NCBI GenBank assembly: GCA_028023455.1
Contig: JAQFVV010006215.1
Coordinates: forward strand, 7,363,230-7,427,229
DNA: 64,000 nucleotides
Source of the DNA: Epiperipatus broadwayi
Lineage: Eukaryota; Onychophora; Udeonychophora; Euonychophora; Peripatidae
Reading direction: 5' to 3'
Made by a program: the position numbers and the translations under genes. Each line of letters starts with the position of its first letter. The stretch's first letter is position 1. The notes under the pieces were generated by a model, which ran no database searches, had not been told where the DNA came from, and worked only from the letters and a program-made list of their open reading frames with translations. Shown one piece after another: positions 36,276 through 48,321 of this stretch.

Positions 36276-36947
36276 TTCATCATATATTCATTTTCTTTTT
36301 AAAATGAATAAAGTCAATTTACAATATTACAATACAATTAATAATAAAGAATTTTATATCAATATTGTTGTCATAGCAATACAGTTCAATGTTTCATATG
36401 TTAACATATCCACCATCAAAATCAAACAAGAAAAAAATTGGCTGACATTTTATCACACTCATCTCAAATTTCAGTAGATACAATATATAGATTAATGTAT
36501 ATGAAATTCAAATGAAAATAAATCAACTCTCCCTTCATAAGTTATGAATAAATAACCTTCATTCATCAACAAATAATAAACAAAGGAGTGAATCTATCTA
36601 TATTTTCAGCTTTCTATCTTTATAAGCTTTTGTTTGCTGACATTGTTGGAAATAAAGAGTCAAAATTACATATTAGTCCAATTTAAATTCAGAACAAATT
36701 GTGCAGGTATTATTTATTTATAGGATTGGAGAAATTGATTTACTTCCATATGAATTTCATATCCATATATATATATAAGATATTTTATTATACATTTACA
36801 TTTCAGCCATTATCTTTATGTATTTTCAAAATCTATTCTTTTGTAATTCAGCTATAAATTATTTCCTTCTTTTCTGAGATAATGTAATAAGAGATTGTCA
36901 ATAAGCTCATATGCAAAAAAGATAGATTTTTAAAAGATATATAGCAT

Positions 36948-37127
36948 TATTACTGCCTAAAGTGCTTTTGATATATCATGTATAATATCATATTCATAGC
37001 TTATAGTTATATGATTCTAAATTTTTGGTATTAATGTATATACTAATACCAAAAAGTCTAGAATCATATTACTATAAGATGTGAATATGATATACATGAT
37101 GTATTAAAAGCATGCTAGGCAGTAATA
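36948..37127. repeat. 180-bp hairpin, arms about 85 bp, 10-bp loop
   Basis: TATTACTGCC at the left is mirrored by GGCAGTAATA at the right, and TTGGTATTA (37025-37033) by TAATACCAA (37044-37052) at the centre. Arms match with scattered mismatches. A tight MITE or a hairpin-RNA-type structure; nothing shows transcription. Confidence 0.8.
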
Positions 37128-40100
37128 AAGTTTAATATCATGTAAAAAACTACCTTTTCTACATATGTGTTCATTAAAAGTTTATTCTTATAAATATATA
37201 CAGATCTATATAAAAAACTCACAATATTATAATTACATATATTAATTAATAATGCCCCAAACATTTATAAATTCAACCATAATTATAATTTAGTGTGAAT
37301 ATTTATCTTATTGTTATTAATTTTTTTGCAAACAAATTATACTTATAGGTAAGATTTGGGGAATTATTAATATTATATAATTATAGTATTGTGAATTTTT
37401 GAATAATTTATAGATCTCCATATACTTGTAAGATGAGATCTTGAAAATGACTACAGGAGATGGCCAAAATATTGATGGAGATATAATGTCGTGTATATAT
37501 GGATATGGAAAAGAAATTTGGTTTATAAAGTAGATCAAAACTTCTAAAGAGAATGAGGATGTGAATGATTAAATATATAATTTTCCTTTACTCATAGAGA
37601 TTTAATATCATTATTTAAAACTTAAAAGTGTTTATTCATGGTAAGTACATTACAGTACTAGTAAAAACAAACTTGCATTAGTTAGAATATGACTAATAAT
37701 TATTAGGCGTTAGCGATTGCGCATCCTCCACAATTATTATTGTTATTTGATTTACAAAGTCCAAATAATATTCTATTGTCATTTATTTTATCATGGATGG
37801 TATCATAATATTATTTCTACTTACATTTTATTAAAATTTTGTTTTATTTTTACTTATTCAATTTGATGAAATGATATATACAGTACTAGGAATTTATTTT
37901 GATAAATAAATATTTAAATCGTTAAGGCAACTACCATATTTATAATTTAATGGTTAAGTAGAAATGCAATTAATAGTATTATTCAATCATAAAATAATAT
38001 TTGACAGCTGATTAAATATTACGAGTAAAATATTTAGTTTGAAATATTCTGTTTAAATAATTAGTTTTAAAAAAGAGTAAAAAATACTTTTCTCACGACA
38101 TCCACCAAGTAAAGAATTGATTTTAAAATTCAATATCAAAAATTATATTTATTTTATACTACTATTTCACATTTCATTTGAGTTTTTAAAGTTTTCATCT
38201 TAATTAGGCGTATATGTTTTAATGAAAGCTGAAACATTTGAGCCTTTACAATTATGATAAATAATTATGATTTGATTATAATATCTTAGGTCTTATGGTA
38301 TAGTGAATGATTAATGCAACAACCTGTTATACCCATGTTCTGGAATTAAAGCATGGGCTAGTGAATCTTCAAGATTTTTTTTTTAAAAAAAATAACCATC
38401 CAATATTGGATATTAAATGGGTATTTAGCTTTTATTAACTAGAGGGTAAAGATACAAAATTACTTTGAGCTAGTCAAATGATTATCAAAACACTGATTGT
38501 AAAAAAAAAATACGATTGTGTTATGATATGATGTTTATTAATGATGGTAGTAGAGGGTGAACTTATGGTTTATATACATTGTAATCCTTATGTCTGAGTT
38601 TAGGTGTTGCTTTCATGCTAATTTATATATATATAGCAAAATATTAAAAGATATGGATATAGAATAAATTTTAAAGTGGTTTTAAAATATTAAAAAGTAA
38701 GTGTAAAGATAAATTGTATTATTACTTTATTCTTTTAAAATAAAGAATATTTTTTTAAAAACAAAAACTTTGCTTTGGGAACCAACAGACGTTTTTTAAA
38801 ATCAGCAGCATGTCAAAAAATGTTGGGAATGGTAACCACTTTGCCATCATGTTTTTTATTGTATAGAAATAAAAAAAATTATAAGGATTTTAAAATTAAT
38901 ATCCTGCATTTTGTGGAGTAGATGCCCTCTAGAATGCTTTACCTGATCTTTCCAGTATTGTAGCTGAATATGGAACAATAGACAAAGACATGCTTTAAAA
39001 TTTAACATTAATCCTTCTGATCTATTCATCACTATTGAATGCTGAAGAAATACCTAACATTTACTTGCTAAAAAAGGAAAAAATAGTTATATAAAGTGAT
39101 TATCCCATGGAAATGTACTTCCATAAATTAATCTGTGAATCTAATTATTTTAAATACTCAGAAGAAAAATTCAATGGAAACTTTCATAAGAAAACTGCTT
39201 CTGAATGAACCAAAAGAAGCTAAAATATTATATTGCCAACAGACATTGTTTGTGACTAGTACCCTGATTTGGCAATTAAAAATAATTTAGAAGTAGTAAC
39301 TCCACCATGTACATGGTTGCTCTTTGGTTATCTTAAATTCCTTAAACAAAAATTAGTTTGCCGAATATTGTATTTTTATTTTATGGGTAACTGAATTCAT
39401 TACCAATTGTAAAAAGGGTAGTTTACTAGTACATTATATGTATGTATTTTATGTTATCTTAGACAATTTTTTAGATTATGAATCTGCCTATGAGAAACGA
39501 ACATGGATTGATAATATTATAATACATAGTACTTTCATATTATTTTTAATATCAAAAATAATGAAACAGTATTAATTTATTTATTATTCATTATGGATTT
39601 TTAGTTATGTATAAAGAACAGTTAATAAATTTATTTAAAGCTGTCATTTTTAAAGTTTTTTAAAAATAATAATTTTTTAATAATAATTATTAGATCTAAA
39701 TCTCTTGCTTTAGTTTTGTACAGTAATAAAAATCATGCAGATCTTTTTAAATGAAACTGATTATGCAAACTCTATTATAAAATTGGGATCAAAGAAAATC
39801 TTATCATAACCCAATGTTGTATAAGTACAGTTCCATTATTGTGACATTTTTAATTTTTTAGCCTTTCTGGATTGATAATGTTTGATGAGTAATAATTCAC
39901 TAATACATCTCTCCTTTTGTTATTATAAACCTCTGTCATCTTTAAAAAATATAGATGATGCTGATAGCTAAACAAATATTAAATGTAAATAATAAATAAT
40001 AGCTGTTAATTTTAATCTCTATTAATACAGTACATATTTATAATATATTCTGTATATTAAACTTATTTTTATAGCAACCCATCTTTTTTTTAAGTGAAGG

Positions 40101-40200
40101 GGAAATAAACATTTACTGATAGAAAAAGCTACTTCTTTGAAGCTTCAAAGGAACTGGAGGACAAATTCCTAATGGCCATCCCATATATTCTTGTTATTGC
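37128..40200. other. AT-rich DNA, nothing recognised
   Basis: A small CpG cluster (GGCGTTAGCGATTGCGCATC near 37706-37725) is the only feature of note. Otherwise low-complexity noncoding sequence. Confidence 0.45.
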
Positions 40201-40203
40201 AGC

Positions 40204-40231
40204 TATTATTATTATTATTGTTGTTGTTGTT

Positions 40232-40286
<55 letters not shown>

Positions 40287-40305
40287 GATGCTGCTGCTGC
40301 TGATG
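40204..40305. repeat. Compound trinucleotide microsatellite (ATT/GTT/CTG)
   Basis: (TAT)n at 40204-40219, (GTT)n at 40220-40232, a long (ATT)n at about 40233-40286, then (CTG)4 and GAT triplets. Minus-strand translation gives a polyasparagine tract and plus-strand a polytyrosine/leucine tract; both are artefacts of the repeat. Confidence 0.97.
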
Positions 40306-40479
40306 ATGAAGTGATTTTTCATATAGTAAAAAAATATGAAGACTGCTTGCCAACATGTGCTAGCCTGCGAGTTTGAGAATAAGAAGTACCATGTTTTTTG
40401 TTCATCAATATCTGATAATTCTTGACTTTTTTTTGAAGACAGAATGAGTGCGTGTGTGAATGTTCTTTTTTAATTTAGC

Positions 40480-41030
40480 TTGACCATATTATTAATACAG
40501 ATGGAAAGATAATGATTGAAATTAATCATAGAATCAAACTTGGATGGAGTGTTTTTAGTTAAAAATATGTTAATATTAAGAGGAAATATGCCTATGTGTT
40601 TGAAAAGGAAAGTTTTTAATAGATATGTTTTACCAGTTCTTATTTATCAATTTGAAACTTGGTTGCTTAACTGATTTCAGATCAGGTAGTGAAATATTTC
40701 AGAAATTTATATTGGGAATAAAAAGAGATCAAAAGCAAAATGTATAGTTCAAAGAATAAACAGGTATTATTGACATAATTAAAAGAATTAAGAGACTGAA
40801 ATGAATTTAGGCTGACCATATTTTTAAAGAAAGATAATAATAAATGAACAATAGAAATCTTAAACTGGATTTCAAAAGATTGGAAAGAAATGACGTGAGG
40901 TGGATAAATTAAATAAAGAATTTTTCTGACTTGATGTGAAGACGAAATATTTTCTAATGAAGAAATTGATTTAAACTTGGAAAGCATTTCATCCTGCATT
41001 AGATCAATAGTAGTTGATGATGATTTTTAT
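40480..41030 (+). mobile_element. RTE-like non-LTR retrotransposon, 3' end (copy B)
   Basis: Plus-strand frames, with several stops and shifts, include a GKIMIEINHRIKLGW segment, PMCLKRKVFN (about 40590-40620), VLPVLIYQFETW (about 40632) and a terminal DLNLESISSC-like region. The element ends near TTCATCCTGC followed by a TGATGATGATTTT tail, matching the simple-repeat tails typical of RTE elements. Shares its layout with the relics at 13.9 kb and 61.4 kb. Confidence 0.75.
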
Positions 41031-41622
41031 ATCTTATAGTTCTACAAATATGTATTTACTGGTTAATATTTTTTCCTTTATTTCTTTTTAAATTTATGCA
41101 GAAGCTGTTGATCCTCCCTCTCAGCAAACTATGTAAATTAATACAGTTTTGTCAATAAATGAAAAATAACAGTTATATCAGTTTACATATAGTTTGCTAG
41201 GATTTTTAGTAGCTTCGGAATAAATTTCATTTATATTTGAGCTATTACAAATTATATTTACATCTATTAACTGAAAATTAATTTAATATTCAGAGGTAGT
41301 TAAATATGAAGTTCAACCTCTCTGATTAGTTATAATGATTTCAGACTAGCTTATAGTTGTCTTGAAATTATGTTAATATATATAATTCATGCTCTGCATT
41401 GTAATACATCAATAAATTGAATGCTTATAAATGATCCAAGCTAAAGTACAGGTGTGTCCATTCTGTCCTTTTTTGTTTATTATCAGAATTGTATTAGGTT
41501 ACATATAGCTTGCTGGGGTTTTTCTTTTTTGTGTGAAATGTGTATCAGCTAATTTAATGATTGGTTATTTTCAGTAATGTTCTATATCATTTATCAAATT
41601 AAAGTTTCTCTTTGTTTTTGTG
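41031..41622. other. AT-rich DNA with a small inverted repeat
   Basis: CAGCAAACTATGTAAA (41122) and TTTACATATAGTTTGCT (about 41182) form an inverted pair; a related GGTTACATATAGCTTGCT copy lies near 41497. Probably remnants of one small element family. Confidence 0.4.
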
Positions 41623-42493
41623 GGTACTTGAGTACTAAACCTGCAACATAGGGAGTGATAGGGGAGATAGGACCTTTTCACACTCACAATGAATGTGTGA
41701 TGTCATAATTATGTCATATTGAAAGAAATGGTCCTACAACGGTGACATCACAGTTGACATCATATTGGACATTTTATAAAAAAAAAAATCAACATTTATT
41801 AGCACTTTTTGCTTTAATTTCTTTATATAAAAAAAATTGCCATTTATTAGCAGTTTTTGCTTTAATTTCTTTATAAAAAAAAATCAACGTTTATTAGCAG
41901 TTTTATGAAAATCCCAGCATCCTTTGCAATCAAAGGGTTTCATTTTTGGAGTGAAAATTTTTACTGCAGATCTCCATTTTATTGGTAATGTGCTTAATGT
42001 ATTTTTATACAAATTACTTGCAAATCAAAAATCATTTATTGTTCCTTTGGTGTATATTTACACTATATCAAATTTTATAATGTATTTTTAAATCATTTAT
42101 TGTTTGTTTGGTGTATTTTTAAAACTTTCAAAATTACTTAAAAGTCAAAATCATTTACTGTTCATTTGTTGTATGTGTAATAATTAATATGTCTTTTTTT
42201 TTAAAGTTTTTGCTTTACTTTCTTTATAAAAAAAACATTTAAAAGTCTAAATCATTTACAGTTTGTTTGATGCATGTGTAATATTTTTTATATAAAAAAA
42301 GATGTTTAAAAAAGACATTTAAAAGTCAAAATCATTTACTGTTCATAAAAATTGACGTTTTGTTTTTTTGCACAAGAAAGATCCGTGTACACATTATTTT
42401 GGTTACATCATAAGCCGTGGATGGATATGAATGTGAACAGGCACATAAAGGTCTAATACATGCTCTGTGTTGCAGATTTAGTACTCAAGTACC
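41623..42493. mobile_element. 871-bp TIR transposon with internal subrepeats
   Basis: Termini GGTACTTGAGTACTAAA at the left and TTTAGTACTCAAGTACC at the right are inverted with almost full identity over about 29 bp (including CTGCAACA/TGTTGCAG). Possible target repeat TTTTTG on both sides. The interior has repeated units (AAATCATTTACTGTTCATTTG-like and TTTTTGCTTTAATTTCTTTAT-like) and no open frame, so it is nonautonomous. The superfamily cannot be set from the termini alone. Confidence 0.85.
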
Positions 42494-44524
42494 TTTTTGG
42501 GATAAGAGTAGAAACAGTAAATATTTTTTAAAAATTAGTGATTAAAGTTTTCAGCCATTATTTTCTAGGAAAAAATGAAGATTTCAAATTAAATAGAGCA
42601 GTTGTCAAATTAAAACAAAATAAAGACATGACCCTCATATCAATTAATCTTATTAATTTGCATATATTTTCTTAATCGTGTGAAATTTTAAAATTAAATT
42701 TAAATCATTATAAAATGTGTGTATATTAGATTAATCATAACATTTTATTGTTTAAGTTTAAAAAAAAAGTAATTTGTAACTCATATTAAAATAATAAAAT
42801 TCTGACCAATCATGAAAATTTGAAAGATTCTTTCATAATTTTGTCAAGATTAAAATTATCACAAATATTAATTTTTTGGAGTAATGGTGTCACAGAATGC
42901 GTTGAAATAAAATAAAATGCCATAACATTTTGCAGAATTCATTTTTCTTACATCATATCCAAAAATAAGCAATTACATGAAAATTATTAATTAGTGTATA
43001 TTTATTGTGATATTTGGAATTGAATATAAGGAAGATATATAATGATAACAAGCTATTAGAAAATAAGAACAGAATTAGGTTTAAAATCACGAGAAGAAAG
43101 AGAGAGAATGAGAGAGAGATTGCAGTTCAAATAAAAATTCATTATACTATTTTTAAACATTAAGAACTGAAATGTATTTGGATTAATTATTTAAGGATTT
43201 AGCAGATAATGTCAAACATTTAACAGAATCTTAAAAAAAAGAAGCCTATTAGAATGCATTGAAAATTGAAAAGACAGGATAAAGGCATTAATTTGATTAT
43301 TTGTGAGAGAAAGGGTTTTTTTTCTGTAGTAGTTAATAAGGTCTAATGATAATTTGTACAAGTTATCATGAAAGATTCTCAAACAAATCTTTATTGCAAG
43401 TTTAAAGGAATATTATAATGTCAAAATTTCAAGTATTATAAAATATGAAACAAAGTAAACAATATGCGTTGATAATGATTATGGAAAAAAATAAGCATCA
43501 AGCTAATGCAAAGAAGGCAATCCTATCACTGTATAACATATAGACAATCAGTTATCCATTAATCTGCGACATTCTCTGCACCCAATTTTTCTATAGAAAT
43601 CTTTATTTAATCTTCTAACACATTATTTAATTTAAAGCAAACTCATCCCATTTTGTCACTCTTTATAGATCTATCCAGCCTTATTCATTATTACTAAATG
43701 AATTCTTTTCTTTTTCTTACTAAATGGCATTCAACATCTTCACTAGTTGTGAAATTTCTTAAGTTGTATGTATCTCTTTGCTTTTCTTTAGCTTTATATT
43801 TTTTATAATGTTTTTATTTTATTTATTTGAGCTTATGTATTATTGTTATAGCTCTACCATGTTTTGATTACATTAAGGCTAATCATCTGAGATGTCAGAT
43901 TTCTATAAATACTTTATCATATTTTAAAAAGAATAGTAAAAAATATAAACACAGCAAAAAAAAAAGTTTGCATAGACTTATGGATTATGCTTTGTGACCA
44001 ATGACTGTTTGAATGAAAATAAATAATAGTTACTTATCAGCACAGCATTACTTAATTCTTTTACTTTATTACATTAAATTAGAACATTTGACTTTTTTCT
44101 ACTGTAATGCCATTTATTGTAAGCTTGAGTAATCATTGATTGCCAGTATATATAACTATGCAAGCAGGCTGAATTTGGTTCAAAAGCTTAGGTTTTTTAA
44201 AATTTTAAGAGTCCCAAATTTTCCCACTTATCTAATAATAGTAATTATGTTGCATTATTATAGTATAAGCACTATTTACTCAAACTTACAATAGATGGCT
44301 CTAGATTATACAAAGAAGCAAAGATTTAATAGCTACTTAAGAAAAACTTTTAACAAAGCTATTTATTTAAATAGATACAAATCTACCAAATACCATATAG
44401 ATTTAATAATATATCTGTAATATAATTTTGGGCCAATTGATGAGTGCTGGCTCAGCACGGAATGTGCATCTTAGAGATCATACACCTTTTTCACATGTCT
44501 TTGATAATGTTTATGATTACATCT
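42494..44524. other. AT-rich DNA, nothing recognised
   Basis: No reading frame or repeat of note except short GA tracts near 43095-43120. Confidence 0.5.
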
Positions 44525-44532
44525 CTCTACAA

Positions 44533-44927
44533 CAGTGGTCTCCAATCTTTTTGTATTTAAAAGCACATTCTATAATACCGGCCAGGTGGCAGGCACCATT
44601 TATTTTTTCAACTAGGTGAGCACCATTTATTTTTTTAATGTAAATTTATAGTTGGATATTGTTAATAATACACATAATGTACAAAAAAATATTTATTTCA
44701 AAAATAAAATTTTAACATATAATTAACATTTATATTTTTACGCTCTAAAAGTATAGTATGCCCTACAATTTGGTTACAATATAATACAATAATTTATAAG
44801 AAATTTTAAAAATTAAATTTATTTGTATCAGATAAATAATTTTTTATCGTGTTCGGATAGCGGCGGGCGCACATAAAATGATCTGTGGGCGCCATGGTGC
44901 CCACGGGCATAGGGTTGGGGACCCCTG
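44533..44927 (-). mobile_element. hAT-like nonautonomous transposon (MITE), copy 2
   Basis: 395 bp, same family as 21710-22106 but inverted: starts CAGTGGTCTCCAATC and ends GGTTGGGGACCCCTG. Flanked by a perfect 8-bp duplication CTCTACAA (44525-44532 and 44928-44935). The interior shows the same GGTGCCC and CCAGGTGGC words and the GCGGGCGC patch near 44863. The 63-codon frame at 44428-44619 is a chance frame across its left end. Confidence 0.94.
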
Positions 44928-44935
44928 CTCTACAA

Positions 44936-46681
44936 GATGTTAAAAATGAACAGAAACCAACTCTTATCTTTTGTGAGAGTGATGTAGTGAAAATTACACT
45001 ACAGAAATATTCATTATTGCATAATCTCTAGTCTAATGAATGGTTAATAATAATTATTAATACCATATTTTTTTAGAATTATTAATTGTTGCGTTTATGC
45101 ATAATTATAAATAATTATTGTGTGTCAAAATGATTAGATATTAATTAATTAATTTTTAATATAGAATATTCATTTATTTCTAGATAACATTTACATCTAA
45201 ACATTTTTTAAATTAAAGAATTTCATACATTTGAAATTTCTAATTTATTTTTTTTTACAATTTTTTTTATGTTAAAAAAATATTTTGATTTATGCATTAA
45301 TTAGTCAATGCTGCATACAATTGTTTATGGTTGTTGTAATTAAAGTCTAAGTGGCTGTTATAAAATTAAGTATATCTTTTAAATGAAATATTTATTTATT
45401 TTTACATCTGCATGTAATCTTGAAATATTGCGCAATCTGATTCCTCTCTCTTTTTTTTTCAAGAAAAGAATACTAAAAAAAACATTCGGAAAGATAGTTG
45501 CCAAATTGTAAGGCTGATTCAATAGATGAAGCGATGAAGCACCTGTCCCACATGTCAAATTGAAATAGGCACTGAAATAACATATATTTGGATTTGTCTA
45601 TTTAATTGATATTTTTTCCGTATTATATTTGTTGCTCTACTCAATAGACCCTTTTAAACCACCCTTTTCAATAATATTTAAAACGGACAGTTTTTTTAAA
45701 ACATTAAAATTGATCCCCATCTCCTGGTAAATTATATTGCATTTTAATTTAAAAACAAGTATCAAGCATTATAATTTAATAAAATAAACCTGTAACATTT
45801 CAGTTTTAAGTTAAGTTCTCTAATGATAACTGTTTATCCATTAAAATTTATATAACACCTACCTTTTTGAAATTTGCACACAAACTTTTTATTTTTTAAA
45901 GAAAATATTCGCACACATTTACATATCGTTGAATGCACATATATTAAAGTTATAGTTATTTAATCGTGACTCGTATCAATATTTTTTTTTTATTATATTA
46001 AATATCTACTTATTTCTTGATCTGAGAAACGCACTAGTGTACACATACATTATCTCAAAATTTCGTATTCGTTGTTTTACAATAATGTTTGAATTTTAGA
46101 AGCTTTAATAATTTGTGTTAAATATTGGTATAAGCCAAATTGATAATGATCAAGTATTTAAGTACATTTTTAGTCTTCTAATAAGAAAATGTCTAAAGGC
46201 GTTTGCATTTTCTAATAGAGTACGCAGGAAAACGAAGCTTTTAAATAATTATATTTGAAGAAAGTTTTTTATTATAAAAACTTATCATCCTTATTACTCT
46301 TATGAGTCAGCAAAATTGAGTGACACTCTCAATTTTAACACCTTTCGTATTATTAATTGACAAGTTGTTTTCTGAAAGTTTTTCTCCATAGCAACAAACA
46401 AAACAATGTATATATCCGTGAAACAATTTTCATGAGACAAAGAGTTTAATATTAATAAATAGATTCTCTTTTCTTTAGTCAGTTGTTTAATACTTTTTTT
46501 TTTTATGTAGATAATACATCTCAGTATAATAATAAAACTAGTCAGATACATCTGTATTTTTACACATAAACATATGATGTAGATGACTTTTTTAACGATT
46601 TATTTTATTAATAAAATTATACTCCATATATATATTAAAAATCTATTACTAATTAGATAATTTTAAATATTTTTGATTTTA
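44936..46681. other. AT-rich DNA, CpG content rising to the right
   Basis: No gene recognised. From about 45900 onward CpG dinucleotides become commoner. If the minus-strand ORF at 46.7 kb is real, this would be its intron or 3' untranslated region. Confidence 0.4.
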
Positions 46682-46810
46682 TCAGTGCATCCATCGTATC
46701 AGTTGTACCAAATTGAAATCATCTGCCAGGTCTTTTCTCGCTATGCATGCATCTAGCGACCAATCTTCGCCATCAGGTGAACTAGAGGTATCAAACATCT
46801 GCATCTCCAT
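46682..46810 (-). CDS. Unrecognised 42-codon ORF, candidate host exon
   Basis: The minus-strand ATG at 46810 has G at -3 and +4 (good initiation context) and opens MEMQMFDTSSSPDGEDWSLD, then continues acidic and mixed to a TGA at 46682-46684. The frame stays open upstream to a possible acceptor (ATTCAG, junction 46849/46848), so it could be a last exon of about 167 nt or a short first exon. GC is well above the surrounding DNA, and codons such as GGC, TCG, GCG and CTG are used. No domain is recognised. An ETS-like ACCGGAAGT lies about 215 bp upstream. Host-gene status is inference. Confidence 0.35.
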   Translation of the reverse strand: MEMQMFDTSSSPDGEDWSLDACIARKDLADDFNLVQLIRWMH

Positions 46811-46848
46811 GACGTATTGATAATAAATATTATATTTTAAAGAACACC

Positions 46849-47485
46849 CTGAATTTTTTTAAAAATAAATATTCCCCATCTGTATTTCTTTATCAGTAGT
46901 TGCAAATTTAAATTTTTTAATTACATACATTTTTTTCGATGACATTTTGTATTATTCTTTCTTTTAAACATTGTTAATAAAGAATCATTTCTTTCATCAT
47001 AACTAACATCTGGTCGTTGCAACTAACTTCCGGTATTAATCTTAGTGTTGTAAATGTATATTATTAATTTTTCAATTCCAGTTATAAATTTCTAAATATT
47101 AGTGTGCACTTCATTGTAAAATATTTATCTTATATTTCTATTACTTAGTTCTATTAAACTGAAAATCATAATGAACTCCCACAGAGTGAAGCCACATGAA
47201 GTTTTTTATTTTATTTGTACAATTAAGTGGAAATGTGATGAGATTATTATTTGCAGATCGAATTGAAAAACTTAACATCCTTTAAAAGCCAAGTAATGGA
47301 ATTAGGAATTATCTTTAAATGTTCAATTTATAAATTAATATTGTTCACTTAAAACTCAGTAGGGAATTAGTATTTATAAATTATAAAACTTTTAATTCAT
47401 CTTATTGCATTGTTATAAGATTTTTTTTTTTTTTTTACTATGACAAATTTATATTTTAATATTTGCATCGGTATAAAATAACAAA
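46849..47485. other. AT-rich DNA upstream of the minus-strand ORF
   Basis: Apart from the possible promoter at 47016-47034 nothing was recognised. A long T-run lies at about 47421-47436. Confidence 0.4.
47016..47034 (-). promoter_or_regulatory. Possible core promoter: ETS-like site next to GTTGCAAC
   Basis: The minus strand reads ACCGGAAGT (47034-47026), the ETS/GABP consensus common in animal housekeeping promoters, followed by GTTGCAAC (47023-47016), a palindrome resembling RFX half-sites. It lies 206 bp or more upstream of the minus-strand ORF start at 46810. A short match in AT-rich DNA is only suggestive. Confidence 0.25.
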
Positions 47486-47497
47486 CTGTTGATTATA

Positions 47498-48292
47498 AAT
47501 AGTCAAAATAAGAGTCAAAGATCCAATTCATAGATCACATGACCCTATCTCTTAAGCTTGGAAGTTATAAACAGTGAGGATTGCCAATTCCTCTACAAGC
47601 TTTGTGGTAAATGCTTAGCCAGAGCCAGCACTTAAAATATCTCTGTCAGGAACCCCTGACCATGGTTTCATGCTTTGACACTCCTCAGAGAGGTGTCAGG
47701 GTAGGTTCAGACACTAGATCTAAAAATACCAACCCAAAGCCAAGCACTTATCTAAAAGTTATCTATTGAGTGGAAAATCAGAAATTTTCAGACACCTACA
47801 TGTCTTCAAACCCAGCTATCCAACTCAAATAGCTATATGGGGCTGATAGATCTTCAGCCAAACCATATATTAGTAGTCATAGCAATATAAAATTGCATAA
47901 GACTTTTGGCAGAGACTATAAATAGTCAAAATAAGAGATAGGGTCATGTGATCTATGAATTGGATCTTTGACTCTTATTTTGACTATTTATAGTCTCTGC
48001 CAAAAGTCTTATGTAATTTTATATTGCTATGACTACTAATATATGGTTTGGCTGAAGATCTATCAGCCCCATATAGCTATTTGAGTTGGATAGCTGGGTT
48101 TGAAGACATGTAGGTGTCTGAAAATTTCAGATTTTCCACTCAATAGATAACTTTTAGATAAGTGCTTGGCTTTGGGTTGGTATTTTTAGATCTAGTGTCT
48201 GAACCTACCCTGTCACCTCTCTGAGGAGTGCCAAAGCACAAAACCATGGTCAGGGGTTTGGGGAGGGGTTCCTGACAGAGATATTTTAAGTG
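47498..48292. mobile_element. 795-bp fold-back insertion with 12-bp target duplication
   Basis: Flanked by identical CTGTTGATTATA repeats (47486-47497 and 48293-48304). The inside is a near-perfect inverted repeat: left arm 47627-47937 and right arm 47972-48294 (the last 2 bp run into the flanking repeat), 34-bp loop. The loop plus adjoining arm is repeated a third time, inverted and exact over 60 bp, at the left edge (47495-47554). The right arm has a small G-rich insertion near 48253-48268. There is no coding frame. The structure fits a single insertion that inverted and duplicated itself, as in twin priming or a fold-back transposon. A degenerate relative of one arm lies at 49974-50110. 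Confidence 0.9.
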
Positions 48293-48321
48293 CTGTTGAT
48301 TATATCTCTATAAAATAATAA

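Larger units (their letters stand above)
34454..36660. repeat. Segmental duplication, copy B, enlarged by an insertion
   Basis: Same sequence as 30116-31340 in direct orientation, but interrupted at about 35069 by a ~0.93-kb GC-richer insertion, and carrying an extra tandem copy of a ~125-bp segment around 36024-36275. Copy A has sequence at 30755-30790 that is missing here, so each copy has its own changes since duplication. Confidence 0.92.

Noticed and set aside
40129-40376. Polyasparagine and polytyrosine/leucine ORFs on opposite strands
   Set aside because: Both are translations of the (ATT)n/(GTT)n microsatellite at 40204-40286; there is no codon variation and no flanking protein-like sequence.
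44428-44619. 63-codon ORF
   Set aside because: It overlaps the left end and target duplication of the hAT-like MITE and has no independent support.
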